Assembly (NCBI GenBank): GCA_965284315.1
Contig: OZ260072.1
Location: 1 to 64,000 of the forward strand
Source of the DNA: PCRC01 sp017848435
GTDB lineage: Bacteria > Pseudomonadota > Gammaproteobacteria > Burkholderiales > Burkholderiaceae_C
Length of the DNA stretch: 64,000 bases
Direction: 5' to 3'
Below the pieces are notes generated by a model. It was not told where the DNA came from. It searched no databases and worked only from the letters and a program-made list of their open reading frames with translations. Shown here in pieces: positions 8,205-15,993 of this stretch. Position numbers and translations under genes: made by a program. The first letter of the stretch is position 1; each line of letters starts with the position of its first letter.

Positions 8205-9776
8205 CTAGAGCGCTGGGCAGGTGGCTCTCTCGATTTGTGTTTGCGATTTCTTGATTTCAGTGATGTCAGAAATCATCCACAGGGATTCACCAGTGTCGCC
8301 CGACAGCAAGCTGCCTTGCAGATCAACCCAGATGGCATGGCCATCTTTGTGCGTCATTTGCAGCTGGGTTCGGTACAAACTGTTGGCGAACAGCACCGGG
8401 TAAGCCGCCAAACCCACGGCCCTGAAGCTCGCCTCATCAAGGTAGAGCATGCGAATCGAGCGCCCCTCCAGCTCACAGCTGGTGTAACCAAAAATCCGGT
8501 GCATGGCCTCATTCACCCAGACGAAGCGCCTGTCCTTGAGCTTGACGATGCCGGTCAACTCGTTGTTCAGCATGGCATCTTGTTCCACCGTTAGCTGCCT
8601 CAGACGTTCCTTGTTGCGACGCAACTCGGTTACGTCGTTCATGACCGAACGACTCATCAGAAAGGCGCCGCCCTCTCCATAAATGGCGGTGGCACTGACC
8701 CTCAGCCGGCGTGTTGTCCCCTCTTCACTGACCAGGTCGAATTCAAGACCCTCGACCTGGCCGGTCTTGACGAACACAGGGAAGTTTTTCTCGAACACCG
8801 CACGCCCCTCCGCGGTAAAGAAGTCCGTGATCTTGCGGCGCCCAAGGACCTGACTCTCAGGCATACCCAGCCATCCCAGGGTCATCTTGTTGGCCGCGAT
8901 GATGGTGCCGTTCCGGTCCAGCGAGTAGTAGCCGCAAGGCGCGTTGTCGTAAAAGTCCTTGAACCCCGCCATCGATTCGGCCAGCCGCTGCTCCAACTCC
9001 TTGCGTTCGGTGAAATCACGCCCCACAGACTGCACACTGGTCAGTACACCGTTCTCGTCAAACGACGCGCTGTTGATGAACTGTGCCCACCGCACACCCC
9101 GAGGGGTATTCACTCGGTTTTCGACGATGACCACGGGGTGGCTCGGAGACAGCTTGGCAAGCGCCGCGTTGACACGGTCAATGTCCTCCTCTACCGGAAG
9201 AGGGGTCCACGAATGGCCAATCAACTCCTCCTTGGTCATGCCAAACATGTTGCAAAACGCCTCGTTGACGTAAGTGATGGTGTTGCCGGAATTGAATTGG
9301 AGAATGACATCGGATTGCGCCTCCAAGACTTGAAGGTACTTGGACTCCGTGAGTTCGTGGGCGACAAGAGTGGCGCGCAACTCCGCTGCGATGGCTTGCA
9401 ATCGATGAAGCAACAAGACCATGAAGCCGCTCAGAAGGACGAACAACAGCGTGGCCAGAACGGCTTTTCCGTCGAAATTCAGTTGTTCGAAACTCGTTGA
9501 CTGGATCATGTAGCCAGCAATCGCACCGAGAACGATGGTTGCACTCCCTGCACCCGCACCGCAAAGGTAGTAAGACAATAACGTCGCCGGATAAAGCGTC
9601 AGGAATGCAAGACCGTACCCCGGGGGCAGCACCGCCAGCCGAAGCGCCAGCGCCAGCGCAAGAATCAAAAGCGCCAAACCATGGCGATAGAGCGGCCGCA
9701 GATCCAGATAACCAGAACCAAGCGGTTGACGCGGTTGGGTGGCCGAGGGGGTGAACATAAAATCAGCGGCGATCAT
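8205..9776 (-). CDS. Membrane-anchored multi-PAS sensor without output domain
   Basis: 523 residues. The N-terminus has four hydrophobic segments in a KdpD/DUF4118-like arrangement (LALLILALALALRLAVLPP, LAFLTLYPATLLSYYLCGAG, IVLGAIAGYMI, VLATLLFVLLSGFMVLLL). Then follow three PAS(-PAC) domains starting near LQVLEAQSDVILQF, AGFKDFYDNAPCGYYSL and QDAMLNNELTGIVKL. Each ends with a typical DITE/DVTE or RDFTERK linker. The chain ends QTQIERATCPAL just where a GGDEF or kinase domain would normally begin. Start uncertain: ATG at 9776 was chosen, with TTG at 9797 and ATG at 9758 as alternatives. It lies 26 bases behind the diguanylate cyclase gene, suggesting the two act together. Confidence 0.82.
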   Translation of the reverse strand: MIAADFMFTPSATQPRQPLGSGYLDLRPLYRHGLALLILALALALRLAVLPPGYGLAFLTLYPATLLSYYLCGAGAGSATIVLGAIAGYMIQSTSFEQLNFDGKAVLATLLFVLLSGFMVLLLHRLQAIAAELRATLVAHELTESKYLQVLEAQSDVILQFNSGNTITYVNEAFCNMFGMTKEELIGHSWTPLPVEEDIDRVNAALAKLSPSHPVVIVENRVNTPRGVRWAQFINSASFDENGVLTSVQSVGRDFTERKELEQRLAESMAGFKDFYDNAPCGYYSLDRNGTIIAANKMTLGWLGMPESQVLGRRKITDFFTAEGRAVFEKNFPVFVKTGQVEGLEFDLVSEEGTTRRLRVSATAIYGEGGAFLMSRSVMNDVTELRRNKERLRQLTVEQDAMLNNELTGIVKLKDRRFVWVNEAMHRIFGYTSCELEGRSIRMLYLDEASFRAVGLAAYPVLFANSLYRTQLQMTHKDGHAIWVDLQGSLLSGDTGESLWMISDITEIKKSQTQIERATCPAL

Positions 9777-9802
9777 GGATGTCAATGACCATGGCAACGG
9801 GT

Positions 9803-11473
9803 TTATGCCCGAACCACACGAAGCTGCGACATCCGTCGGCGAGCAACCATTTTTTCAGAGTACATCGACTCATCGGCCCGGTCGATGAGTTGCTCCAGAT
9901 TGTTGATCGACCGATCCCATGCAGCGCGTCCCACACTGCAACCCAGGTTGTGCCCGATGGCCTCGATTCTGCGCTTGATGCGGGTAACCAATTCATGGAT
10001 GCCGGCTTCTGTCCAATCGTGGGGGACAAAAACACACATCACGAACTCATCGCCACCCCATCGGCCCACCACATGGGACAGGCCTGCAATGTCTCGCAGC
10101 ACGCGTCCAACGTCGATCAAAATCTTGTCCCCCGACTGGTGCCCTTGGGTGTCGTTGATCGCCTTGAAGCCATCCAGGTCCATGAACAGGATGGTCACTG
10201 CCAGGCCCATCTCTTCAGGCCTTTGAATCAAGCGTTGGTTGACCTGGTCGACAAATCCTTGGCGCTGCCAGAGACCCGTCAGACCGTCGATGCTGGACAA
10301 CGCCAGTTTCGCGTTCATCTGTTCTTGATGGTCCTCGTGGCGCCGCAACTCTTCTTGTACTTTGCGCTTGGCGTAATGGGCCTTGATCAGGGACTGAGTG
10401 ATGACGTCCAACTCCTGAACACGAATCGGCTCAACTGGTTCTGATCGACCTTCCTTGATGGCTTGAACCGCACGCAGTAGTTTTCTGCTCCAGGTCTCCA
10501 GTCGCCGGCCTGCGAAATAGGCCAAGAGCCCCATCAGCATGAACATCCCGATGGCCGTGCCCATCAGCCAGGCCAATCTGGAACGCAATGGGGCTTCAAT
10601 GACCATGCGAGGAACGGCTGCGGCGATCAGCCAACGGTAGCCGGGAATCTTGGCGCTGAACCCAATGGACGGCAGCCCCTCCTTGATGGTGAAGGAAGTC
10701 AAGCCAGACTGGCCTGCGCGCATCTGCGCCATGAACTCGGTGACCACTGGTGTGCCGACGTACCTCTCAGGCGAGACATTGCGTCCGATCGTCAGACCGT
10801 CTTGGTCGATCAGCACAATGCGCCACTCGTCAGGAAGTTGCTGGCTTTTCAGCAACTCAGACCAGGCATCGCTAGACACCGCCATGAAAAGGCAATGGGT
10901 CACCACCCCATTTTGAAACAACGGGATTCCCAGAGACACCACTTTTTTCCCGGAGAAAGGCCCCTCAAAGATGCCGGAGACGGCCGGTTGCTCGGTCGCG
11001 AAGACGGTTTCGGCCATCCGTGTGCTTGGCGGCTTGGGCAGCAGAGCGCCGTAAGGCTTGGACGTGATGAAGTGCATCGTCAAGTCCCTGTTCATCAGCC
11101 CGATGCCCGTCAAACCAGCGATTTTTTGAGACACTCTCTGAGCCTGACGGTGCAGCGATTTGAAGTCGCCAGACAGGGCGGCATCTGTGGAAGCCAGCGA
11201 ATCCAGGTGGCCGATGCCCACCTGCAGCCGGGTGCTGACGGCAAAGGCAGCAGACTGTGTTCGGTCGGCCAAATCGCGTTCAATGGCCTTTTGGCGCGCC
11301 TCCTGGATTTGAACGATCTGGTAGGTGGTCAGAAACAGCAGTGGCCCCAGGACCACCAAACCAACAACCAAAAACCACCAGCGTATGCTGGGCGAGGTCT
11401 GCCTGTAAAACTTCCTGGCGGCCGACGGGTTACTTTCAGTCTTGGCGTTCAGGTGGATGGGTAAAGAATTCAC
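9803..11473 (-). CDS. Membrane diguanylate cyclase (Cache-like sensor + GGDEF)
   Basis: 556 residues: transmembrane helix about 32-50, a periplasmic double-Cache-like sensor region about 52-297, second transmembrane helix about 299-320, a helical linker, and a GGDEF domain with DGLTGLWQR (about 396), MDLDGFKAIND and intact RWGGDEF (about 471-477). It should make cyclic di-GMP from two GTP. The RxxD inhibitory site expected just before GGDEF is absent, so product inhibition is probably weak. Upstream member of a two-gene unit with the PAS protein. The ligand sensed is unknown. Confidence 0.9.
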   Translation of the reverse strand: MNSLPIHLNAKTESNPSAARKFYRQTSPSIRWWFLVVGLVVLGPLLFLTTYQIVQIQEARQKAIERDLADRTQSAAFAVSTRLQVGIGHLDSLASTDAALSGDFKSLHRQAQRVSQKIAGLTGIGLMNRDLTMHFITSKPYGALLPKPPSTRMAETVFATEQPAVSGIFEGPFSGKKVVSLGIPLFQNGVVTHCLFMAVSSDAWSELLKSQQLPDEWRIVLIDQDGLTIGRNVSPERYVGTPVVTEFMAQMRAGQSGLTSFTIKEGLPSIGFSAKIPGYRWLIAAAVPRMVIEAPLRSRLAWLMGTAIGMFMLMGLLAYFAGRRLETWSRKLLRAVQAIKEGRSEPVEPIRVQELDVITQSLIKAHYAKRKVQEELRRHEDHQEQMNAKLALSSIDGLTGLWQRQGFVDQVNQRLIQRPEEMGLAVTILFMDLDGFKAINDTQGHQSGDKILIDVGRVLRDIAGLSHVVGRWGGDEFVMCVFVPHDWTEAGIHELVTRIKRRIEAIGHNLGCSVGRAAWDRSINNLEQLIDRADESMYSEKMVARRRMSQLRVVRA

Positions 11474-11757
11474 TGAGCTTTAACAGGTCTGATTCAGCGA
11501 AAGCGCCCCCTGTAAGCTTTTGTATCGGCGACAACGTCACCGCTTTGAGAGGAATCTAGGAAAAAAGTCACACTGGGAAGTACTTGGTGGTGATTTTTAT
11601 GCGTTTGCACACAGGGTGTGACCAGAGGCATGCTTCTTCGCACATTGACCCCACCCAGGCAAAGCCGGATTGCAATCAAAGTTCCCATGCGGACACGATG
11701 CGGGTTACTGGCGGCACACACCCACCATGACCCATGCCCACTTGGGGCTGTGCCAAA
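11474..11757. other. Intergenic stretch between the diguanylate cyclase and tRNA-Ser
   Basis: About 280 bases without a supported gene. It must carry the promoter of the minus-strand diguanylate cyclase gene, but I cannot pick a convincing -10/-35 pair. No hairpin, repeat or tRNA was recognised apart from the terminator at its right end. Short open frames here are Arg/Thr/Pro-rich shadows. Confidence 0.5.
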
Positions 11758-11762
11758 AGAAA

Positions 11763-11785
11763 AGGGCTCCCCATGGGGGAGCCCT
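11763..11785 (-). terminator. Rho-independent terminator after tRNA-Ser
   Basis: Ten-base perfect stem AGGGCTCCCC / GGGGAGCCCT with a three-base loop. On the minus strand it is followed by a T-rich tract (TTTTCTTTTG). It lies directly downstream of the tRNA gene and probably ends the lysC-tRNA transcript. Confidence 0.85.
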
Positions 11786-11793
11786 AGACTTGC

Positions 11794-11886
11794 TGGCGGA
11801 AACGGAGGGATTCGAACCCTCGATGAGGCTCTACACCCCATACTCCCTTAGCAGGGGAGCACCTTCGGCCACTCGGTCACGTTTCC
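11794..11886 (-). tRNA. tRNA-Ser (anticodon GCU)
   Basis: Class II tRNA of 90 nt plus an encoded CCA (11794-11796). Acceptor strands GGAAACG / CGTTTCC pair fully, with discriminator G. The anticodon stem CTCCC/GGGAG encloses loop CTGCTAA with GCT as anticodon (AGC/AGU codons). A long variable arm is present and the T arm is GAGGG-TTCGAAT-CCCTC. It lies 33 bases downstream of lysC on the same strand, a common betaproteobacterial arrangement. A GATAAT -10-like hexamer nine bases upstream (11896-11901) suggests it also has its own promoter. Confidence 0.96.
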
Positions 11887-11919
11887 AATACCCAAATTAT
11901 CGCACGACTAGCGGCCCTT

Positions 11920-13188
11920 TCAGGCGCTGGCTTGGTCCAGACCGAAGGCCTTGTGCAGCGCGCGCACGGCCAACTCCATGTACTTCTCGTCGATCACCAC
12001 CGAGGTCTTGATTTCGCTGGTGGAAATCATCTGGATGTTGATGCCTTCTTCGCTCAAGACACGGAACATGGTGCTGGCAATGCCGACATGGCTGCGCATG
12101 CCGATGCCGACAATGCTGACCTTGCAGGTCTTGTTGTCGCCCACCACGTCGGCGGCGCCCAGTTGGGGCAGCACCTTGTCTTTGAGCAACTCCAGCGTGC
12201 GGGCGTAGTCGTTGCGGTGCACGGTGAAGCTGAAGTCGGTCTTGCCGTCTTTGCTGATGTTCTGGATGATGACATCGACCTCGATATTGGCGTCGGCCAC
12301 GGCACCCAGAATCTGGAAGGCAATGCCGGGCTTGTCGGGCACGCCGAGCACCGAGATCTTGGCCTCGTCGCGGTTGAAGGCAATGCCAGAGACAATTGCT
12401 TGTTCCATCTTTTCGTCTTCCTCAAAAGTAATCAGGGTGCCGGACGCGGCTTCCTCGGCAAGGTCAATGTCCCAGGGGGTGAAACTGCTCAGCACGCGCA
12501 GTGGCACGCGGTACTTGCCGGCAAACTCCACCGAGCGAATCTGCAACACCTTGGAGCCCATCGAGGCCATTTCCAGCATCTCTTCAAAGCTCACCGTCTG
12601 CAGACGGCGCGCTTCGGGCACGACGCGCGGGTCGGTGGTGTAGACGCCGTCCACGTCGGTGTAGATCAGGCACTCGTCGGCCTTCATGGCAGCGGCCACG
12701 GCCACCGCTGAGGTGTCGGAACCGCCACGGCCCAGGGTGGTGATGTTGCCGGCGTCGTCGATGCCCTGGAAACCGGTAACGATGACGACCTTGCCCGCGT
12801 TCAGATCGGCACGCACCTTGGCGTCGTCGATGCTCTCGATGCGGGCCTTGGTGTAGGAGCTGTCGGTACGGATGGGGACTTGCCAACCGGCGTAGCTGAC
12901 CGAGGCCATGCCTTCGCCCTGCAACGCAATCGCCAGCAACGCAGAAGATGCCTGCTCGCCGGTGGCGGCCAGCATGTCCAGCTCGCGGTTGTAGGCGTCC
13001 GAACCTTTGGCAGGTGCCAGCTCTTTGGCCAGACCCAGCAGTCGGTTGGTTTCGCCGCTCATGGCGCTGGGCACGACCACCATCTGGTGGCCGGCGCGTG
13101 CCCACTTGGCAACGCGTTTGGCGACGTTGCGGATGCGCTCGGTCGAGCCCATCGACGTGCCGCCGTATTTGTGAACAATCAATGCCAT
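11920..13188 (-). CDS. lysC: Aspartate kinase
   Basis: 422 residues beginning MALIVHKYGGTSMGSTERI, the aspartokinase signature that binds ATP and aspartate. GRGGSDTSAVAVAAAM and YTDVDGVYTTDPR follow, and two ACT domains occupy the last about 150 residues (VLGVPDKPGIAFQILG; VSIVGIGMRSHVGIASTMF). It phosphorylates aspartate, the first step toward lysine, threonine and methionine; the ACT domains usually mediate feedback by lysine and/or threonine. Length fits the single-function lysC class. The internal ATG at 13188 was chosen because the upstream extension has no family similarity. Downstream lies tRNA-Ser, upstream tilS. Confidence 0.97.
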   Translation of the reverse strand: MALIVHKYGGTSMGSTERIRNVAKRVAKWARAGHQMVVVPSAMSGETNRLLGLAKELAPAKGSDAYNRELDMLAATGEQASSALLAIALQGEGMASVSYAGWQVPIRTDSSYTKARIESIDDAKVRADLNAGKVVIVTGFQGIDDAGNITTLGRGGSDTSAVAVAAAMKADECLIYTDVDGVYTTDPRVVPEARRLQTVSFEEMLEMASMGSKVLQIRSVEFAGKYRVPLRVLSSFTPWDIDLAEEAASGTLITFEEDEKMEQAIVSGIAFNRDEAKISVLGVPDKPGIAFQILGAVADANIEVDVIIQNISKDGKTDFSFTVHRNDYARTLELLKDKVLPQLGAADVVGDNKTCKVSIVGIGMRSHVGIASTMFRVLSEEGINIQMISTSEIKTSVVIDEKYMELAVRALHKAFGLDQASA

Positions 13189-13243
13189 GGGAGTCGCAAA
13201 AAGTGAGGCGCGGCGGAAAGCCAACGCTGAAAGAAACCCAAAA

Positions 13244-14212
13244 TTATAACCAGCCGCTGTAGGCCAGCCGATCGCCCTGCCGCTCAACAAAGCCGCCGGC
13301 CACCTTCAAGTGGATCTGGTGGCCACGCGTGGTGCAGGCCGCGATCTGGCGCAGCAAGGCGTCCATCTGTGCGCTGCTGGGCAGGGCTTTGTGGCGGGTC
13401 TTGAGCCAGTGCCGCAGCAGGTTGGCCTGTCGGTTTTCCGGCAGCGACTGCAAGCCCCGAATCGTCGGCGGCTCACCGGTGTGTGCCAGGTCCAGCAGCG
13501 CCAGCGCCTGCAGCAGTTCCTGCGCCTGTGCCGCATGCCGGGCCGAACGGGCAAAAGTGTCGCGAAACTGCGGGAAGGCCGTGGCCAGCGCGGGCAGCAG
13601 TTGATGGCGAATGCGGTTCCGGGTGAAAGCGGTGTTGGTGTTGCTCGGGTCCTCCACAAATGGCAGCGCCCGGTCTTGCAGCCAGGCACGGATGTCGGCC
13701 GAGGCCAGGCCGAGCCAGGGGCGGTGGAAGTGCCGGCCATGGCGCTCAAAATGCGTGGCCATCGCGGCCAAACCGGGCAAACCGGCGCCTCGGCTCAGCG
13801 CCAGCAGCAGCGTTTCGGCCTGGTCGTCGGCGTGCTGGGCCAGCAGCACGTCGTGCGCGCCAGCGGTGCTGGCGAGTTCGGCCAGTGCGGTGTAGCGGGC
13901 CTTGCGGGCGGCGTCTTCCGGGCTGTCGCCCACCGCATGGCGCGCGTTGACGTGGGCGGTGTGCAGCGGCACGCCCAAGCCATCACACACCTGCTGACAA
14001 TGGTGGGCAAAGCCGTCTGCGGCGGCTTGCAGGCCATGGTGCACGTGCAAGGCCACCACCTGGCCCGGCCAGCAGGCGTGGCTGGCGTGCAGCAGCGCGC
14101 TGGAGTCGGCACCACCGCTGTAGGCCACGGCCACCGGGAACCGCCAACCGGTGGCGGCCGCGCGCACAGGGGCTTCTAAGTCAGGACGGCTTTCTGGCGG
14201 GAGGGTTGCCAT
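13244..14212 (-). CDS. tilS: tRNA(Ile)-lysidine synthetase
   Basis: 322 residues with the PP-loop ATP pyrophosphatase motif AYSGGADSSALLHA and the LAQHADDQAETLLLALSRG motif. It converts C34 of the AUA-reading tRNA-Ile to lysidine, which is essential for decoding AUA as isoleucine. At about 320 residues it is shorter than the E. coli enzyme (432) and lacks most of the C-terminal tRNA-binding domain, as in compact TilS forms. It sits 22 bases after accA and 55 bases before lysC in the same minus-strand run. Confidence 0.95.
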   Translation of the reverse strand: MATLPPESRPDLEAPVRAAATGWRFPVAVAYSGGADSSALLHASHACWPGQVVALHVHHGLQAAADGFAHHCQQVCDGLGVPLHTAHVNARHAVGDSPEDAARKARYTALAELASTAGAHDVLLAQHADDQAETLLLALSRGAGLPGLAAMATHFERHGRHFHRPWLGLASADIRAWLQDRALPFVEDPSNTNTAFTRNRIRHQLLPALATAFPQFRDTFARSARHAAQAQELLQALALLDLAHTGEPPTIRGLQSLPENRQANLLRHWLKTRHKALPSSAQMDALLRQIAACTTRGHQIHLKVAGGFVERQGDRLAYSGWL

Positions 14213-14234
14213 GAGGCCGCGCCACCAGATCGGG

Positions 14235-15212
14235 TCAGCGCGACTCGGCCTTGGTGTCGGTGAAACGGCCGTAGCTCTGCAGGCGCTCGTAGCGGCGGTC
14301 CAGCAGCTCCTTGACCTTCAGGTCGCTGACCTGGCGGTAGGCGTCGTTCAGCGCGCGCTTGAGGAAAGCGGCCATCTGCTTGTGGTCGCGGTGCGCACCG
14401 CCCACCGGCTCATTGACGATCTTGTCCACCAAACCGAGTGCCTTCAGGCGGTGAGCGGTGATGCCCAGCGCGTCGGCGGCTTCCTGCGCCTTGTCGGAAG
14501 TTTTCCAGAGGATGGAGGCACAGCCCTCGGGGCTGATGACGGAGTAGATCGAGTACTGCAGCATGACCAGCTGGTCGCCGACCGAAATCGCCAGCGCGCC
14601 GCCGGAGCCGCCTTCGCCGATGATGGTGACGATGATGGGCACTTCGAGTTGCGCCATCTCGAAAATGTTGCGGCCAATGGCCTCGGACTGGCCGCGCTCT
14701 TCGGCGTCGATGCCGGGGTAGGCACCGGGCGTGTCCACGAAGGTAAACACCGGCAATTTGAATTTCTCGGCGGTTTTCATCAGCCGCAGCGCCTTGCGGT
14801 AGCCCTCGGGCTTGCTCATGCCGAAGTTGCGCAGCGCACGCTCTTTGGTGTCGCGCCCTTTCTGGTGGCCCAACACCATGCAGGGCACGCCGTTGAAGCG
14901 GGCCAGACCGCCCACGATGCTCAGGTCATCGGAAAAGTGGCGGTCGCCGTGCAGTTCCACGAAGTCGGTGAAGAGTTCGCGCACGTAGTCGAGCGTGTAG
15001 GGCCGCTCGGCGTGGCGTGCGATCTTGGTGATCTGCCAGGGCGAGAGCTCGCTGTAGATGGTCTTGGTGAGTTGCTGGCTCTTTTTGCTGAGCTGGTCGA
15101 TTTCTTCCGAAATGTCGACAGCGGACTCGGTCTGCACGTAGCGCAGTTCTTCAATTTTACTTTCGAGTTCGGCAATTGGTTGCTCGAAGTCGAGGAAGGT
15201 TCGTTTCGCCAA
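14235..15212 (-). CDS. accA: Acetyl-CoA carboxylase carboxyltransferase subunit alpha
   Basis: 325 residues, LAKRTFLDFEQPIAELESK onward, with FTFVDTPGAYPGIDAEERGQ and IIGEGGSGGALAISVGD forming the carboxyltransferase active-site region. With AccD it transfers carboxyl from biotin to acetyl-CoA, the first committed step of fatty-acid synthesis. The start is a TTG: AAGGAG lies six bases before it, and the AKRTFLDFEQPIAELE start matches the family. An in-frame ATG 27 codons upstream would be inside the alkA-accA intergenic repeat and is unlikely. It is 77 bases downstream of the glycosylase gene. Confidence 0.96.
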   Translation of the reverse strand: MAKRTFLDFEQPIAELESKIEELRYVQTESAVDISEEIDQLSKKSQQLTKTIYSELSPWQITKIARHAERPYTLDYVRELFTDFVELHGDRHFSDDLSIVGGLARFNGVPCMVLGHQKGRDTKERALRNFGMSKPEGYRKALRLMKTAEKFKLPVFTFVDTPGAYPGIDAEERGQSEAIGRNIFEMAQLEVPIIVTIIGEGGSGGALAISVGDQLVMLQYSIYSVISPEGCASILWKTSDKAQEAADALGITAHRLKALGLVDKIVNEPVGGAHRDHKQMAAFLKRALNDAYRQVSDLKVKELLDRRYERLQSYGRFTDTKAESR

Positions 15213-15218
15213 CACTAT

Positions 15219-15224
15219 CTCCTT
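15219..15224 (-). promoter_or_regulatory. Ribosome-binding site that decides the accA start
   Basis: AAGGAG on the minus strand, six bases from the TTG at 15212. It rules out the upstream in-frame ATG. An overlapping GTG directly before the TTG is the only close alternative. Confidence 0.75.
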
Positions 15225-15230
15225 TGTGAG

Positions 15231-15286
15231 CGGCGGGCCGCTGGAGGCGCCCCCTTGAGGGGGAAGCGCCGCAGGCGCTTCGGGGG
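15231..15286. repeat. GC-rich multi-hairpin intergenic element
   Basis: Several nested inverted repeats lie between the glycosylase stop and accA: GAAGCGCC-GCA-GGCGCTTC (15263-15281), CCCCCT-TG-AGGGGG (15250-15263) and the AGCGG...CCGCT end near 15230-15242. Similar strings are familiar to me from intergenic regions of other Comamonadaceae (from memory, not searched). In the minus-strand transcript it forms adjacent hairpins just before the accA ribosome-binding site and could modulate readthrough. Confidence 0.6.
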
Positions 15287-15289
15287 TGT

Positions 15290-15979
15290 TCAATATTCAA
15301 CCGGCACCGGATCCAGCGAACGCCAAATATACCAAGTTGCCACGCTGCAGTACGGCGCCCAGGTGGCGGCCACCTCGCGGGCGTCGCTGCGGCTGACCGC
15401 TTCGCCCGAAAAGTAGTTGCGGCTGATGCCGTTGATCAGGCCCACATCGTCCAGCGGCAGCACGTTGGGCCGCAGCATGTGGAAGATCAGGAACATCTCG
15501 GCCGTCCAGCGGCCAATGCCGCGGATGGCCACCAGCTCGGCAATGATGGCCTCGTCGTCCATGCCGGCCCAGGCCTCGGCATGCACCAGCCCGCCGTGGA
15601 AGTGCACCGCCAGGTCCACCAGGTACTCGACCTTGCGGGCGCTCAGGCCAGCGGCGCGCATGTCGTCCACCTTGAGCTTGAGCACGTGGTCGGGCGTCAT
15701 CGCGCGGGGCAAGGCGGCAAACCGTTCCCAGACGGTTTGTGCGGCCTTGACCGAGATCTGTTGGCCCACAATGCTGCGCGCCAGCGTGGTGAAGGCGTCG
15801 CCGCGCGACTGCAAGCGGGCGTCGCCAAACTGCGGGATCAGCCGCTTCAGCACCCGGTCTTTTTTGGCCAGGTGCACGCAGGCCTCGGCCCAGTAATCGG
15901 GTGTCAGCAGGGTTGCAACGGCAGTTTTTGCTACTTTTTTAGTAGCTGAATCGTTAGTTTTTACCAAGGCTCGCGGCAC
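15290..15979 (-). CDS. DNA-3-methyladenine glycosylase II (AlkA-type, HhH-GPD)
   Basis: 229 residues: FTTLARSIVGQQISVKAAQTVW, then the helix-hairpin-helix ELVAIRGIGRWTAEMFLIF and the catalytic Asp in LPLDDVGLI. It removes alkylated purines in base-excision repair. The gene starts with GTG at 15979. Its first about 17 codons (MPRALVKTNDSATKKVA) lie inside a copy of the 64-bp dispersed repeat, read antisense, so the N-terminus is repeat-derived. It lies 13 bases after cysS in a co-directional run. The catalytic domain starts near residue 28 and is unaffected. Confidence 0.9.
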   Translation of the reverse strand: MPRALVKTNDSATKKVAKTAVATLLTPDYWAEACVHLAKKDRVLKRLIPQFGDARLQSRGDAFTTLARSIVGQQISVKAAQTVWERFAALPRAMTPDHVLKLKVDDMRAAGLSARKVEYLVDLAVHFHGGLVHAEAWAGMDDEAIIAELVAIRGIGRWTAEMFLIFHMLRPNVLPLDDVGLINGISRNYFSGEAVSRSDAREVAATWAPYCSVATWYIWRSLDPVPVEY

Positions 15980-15993
15980 TTATTATCTAAAAT
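15930..15993 (+). repeat. Dispersed 64-bp repeat, copy E (cysS-alkA junction)
   Basis: Begins GCTACTTTTTTAGTAGC, a six-base-pair perfect hairpin. After the TGAATCGTTAG segment comes the core ACCAAGGCTCGCGGC, ending TTATCTAAAAT. It aligns without large gaps to the copies at 52194 and 63068. It spans the cysS stop codon and the first about 17 codons of the glycosylase gene (antisense to it). Confidence 0.8.

Noticed and set aside
9777..9802. A frameshift joining the PAS protein and the diguanylate cyclase into one gene
   Set aside because: Each has its own membrane N-terminus, and the cyclase ends normally after its GGDEF domain, so two separate genes are more likely.
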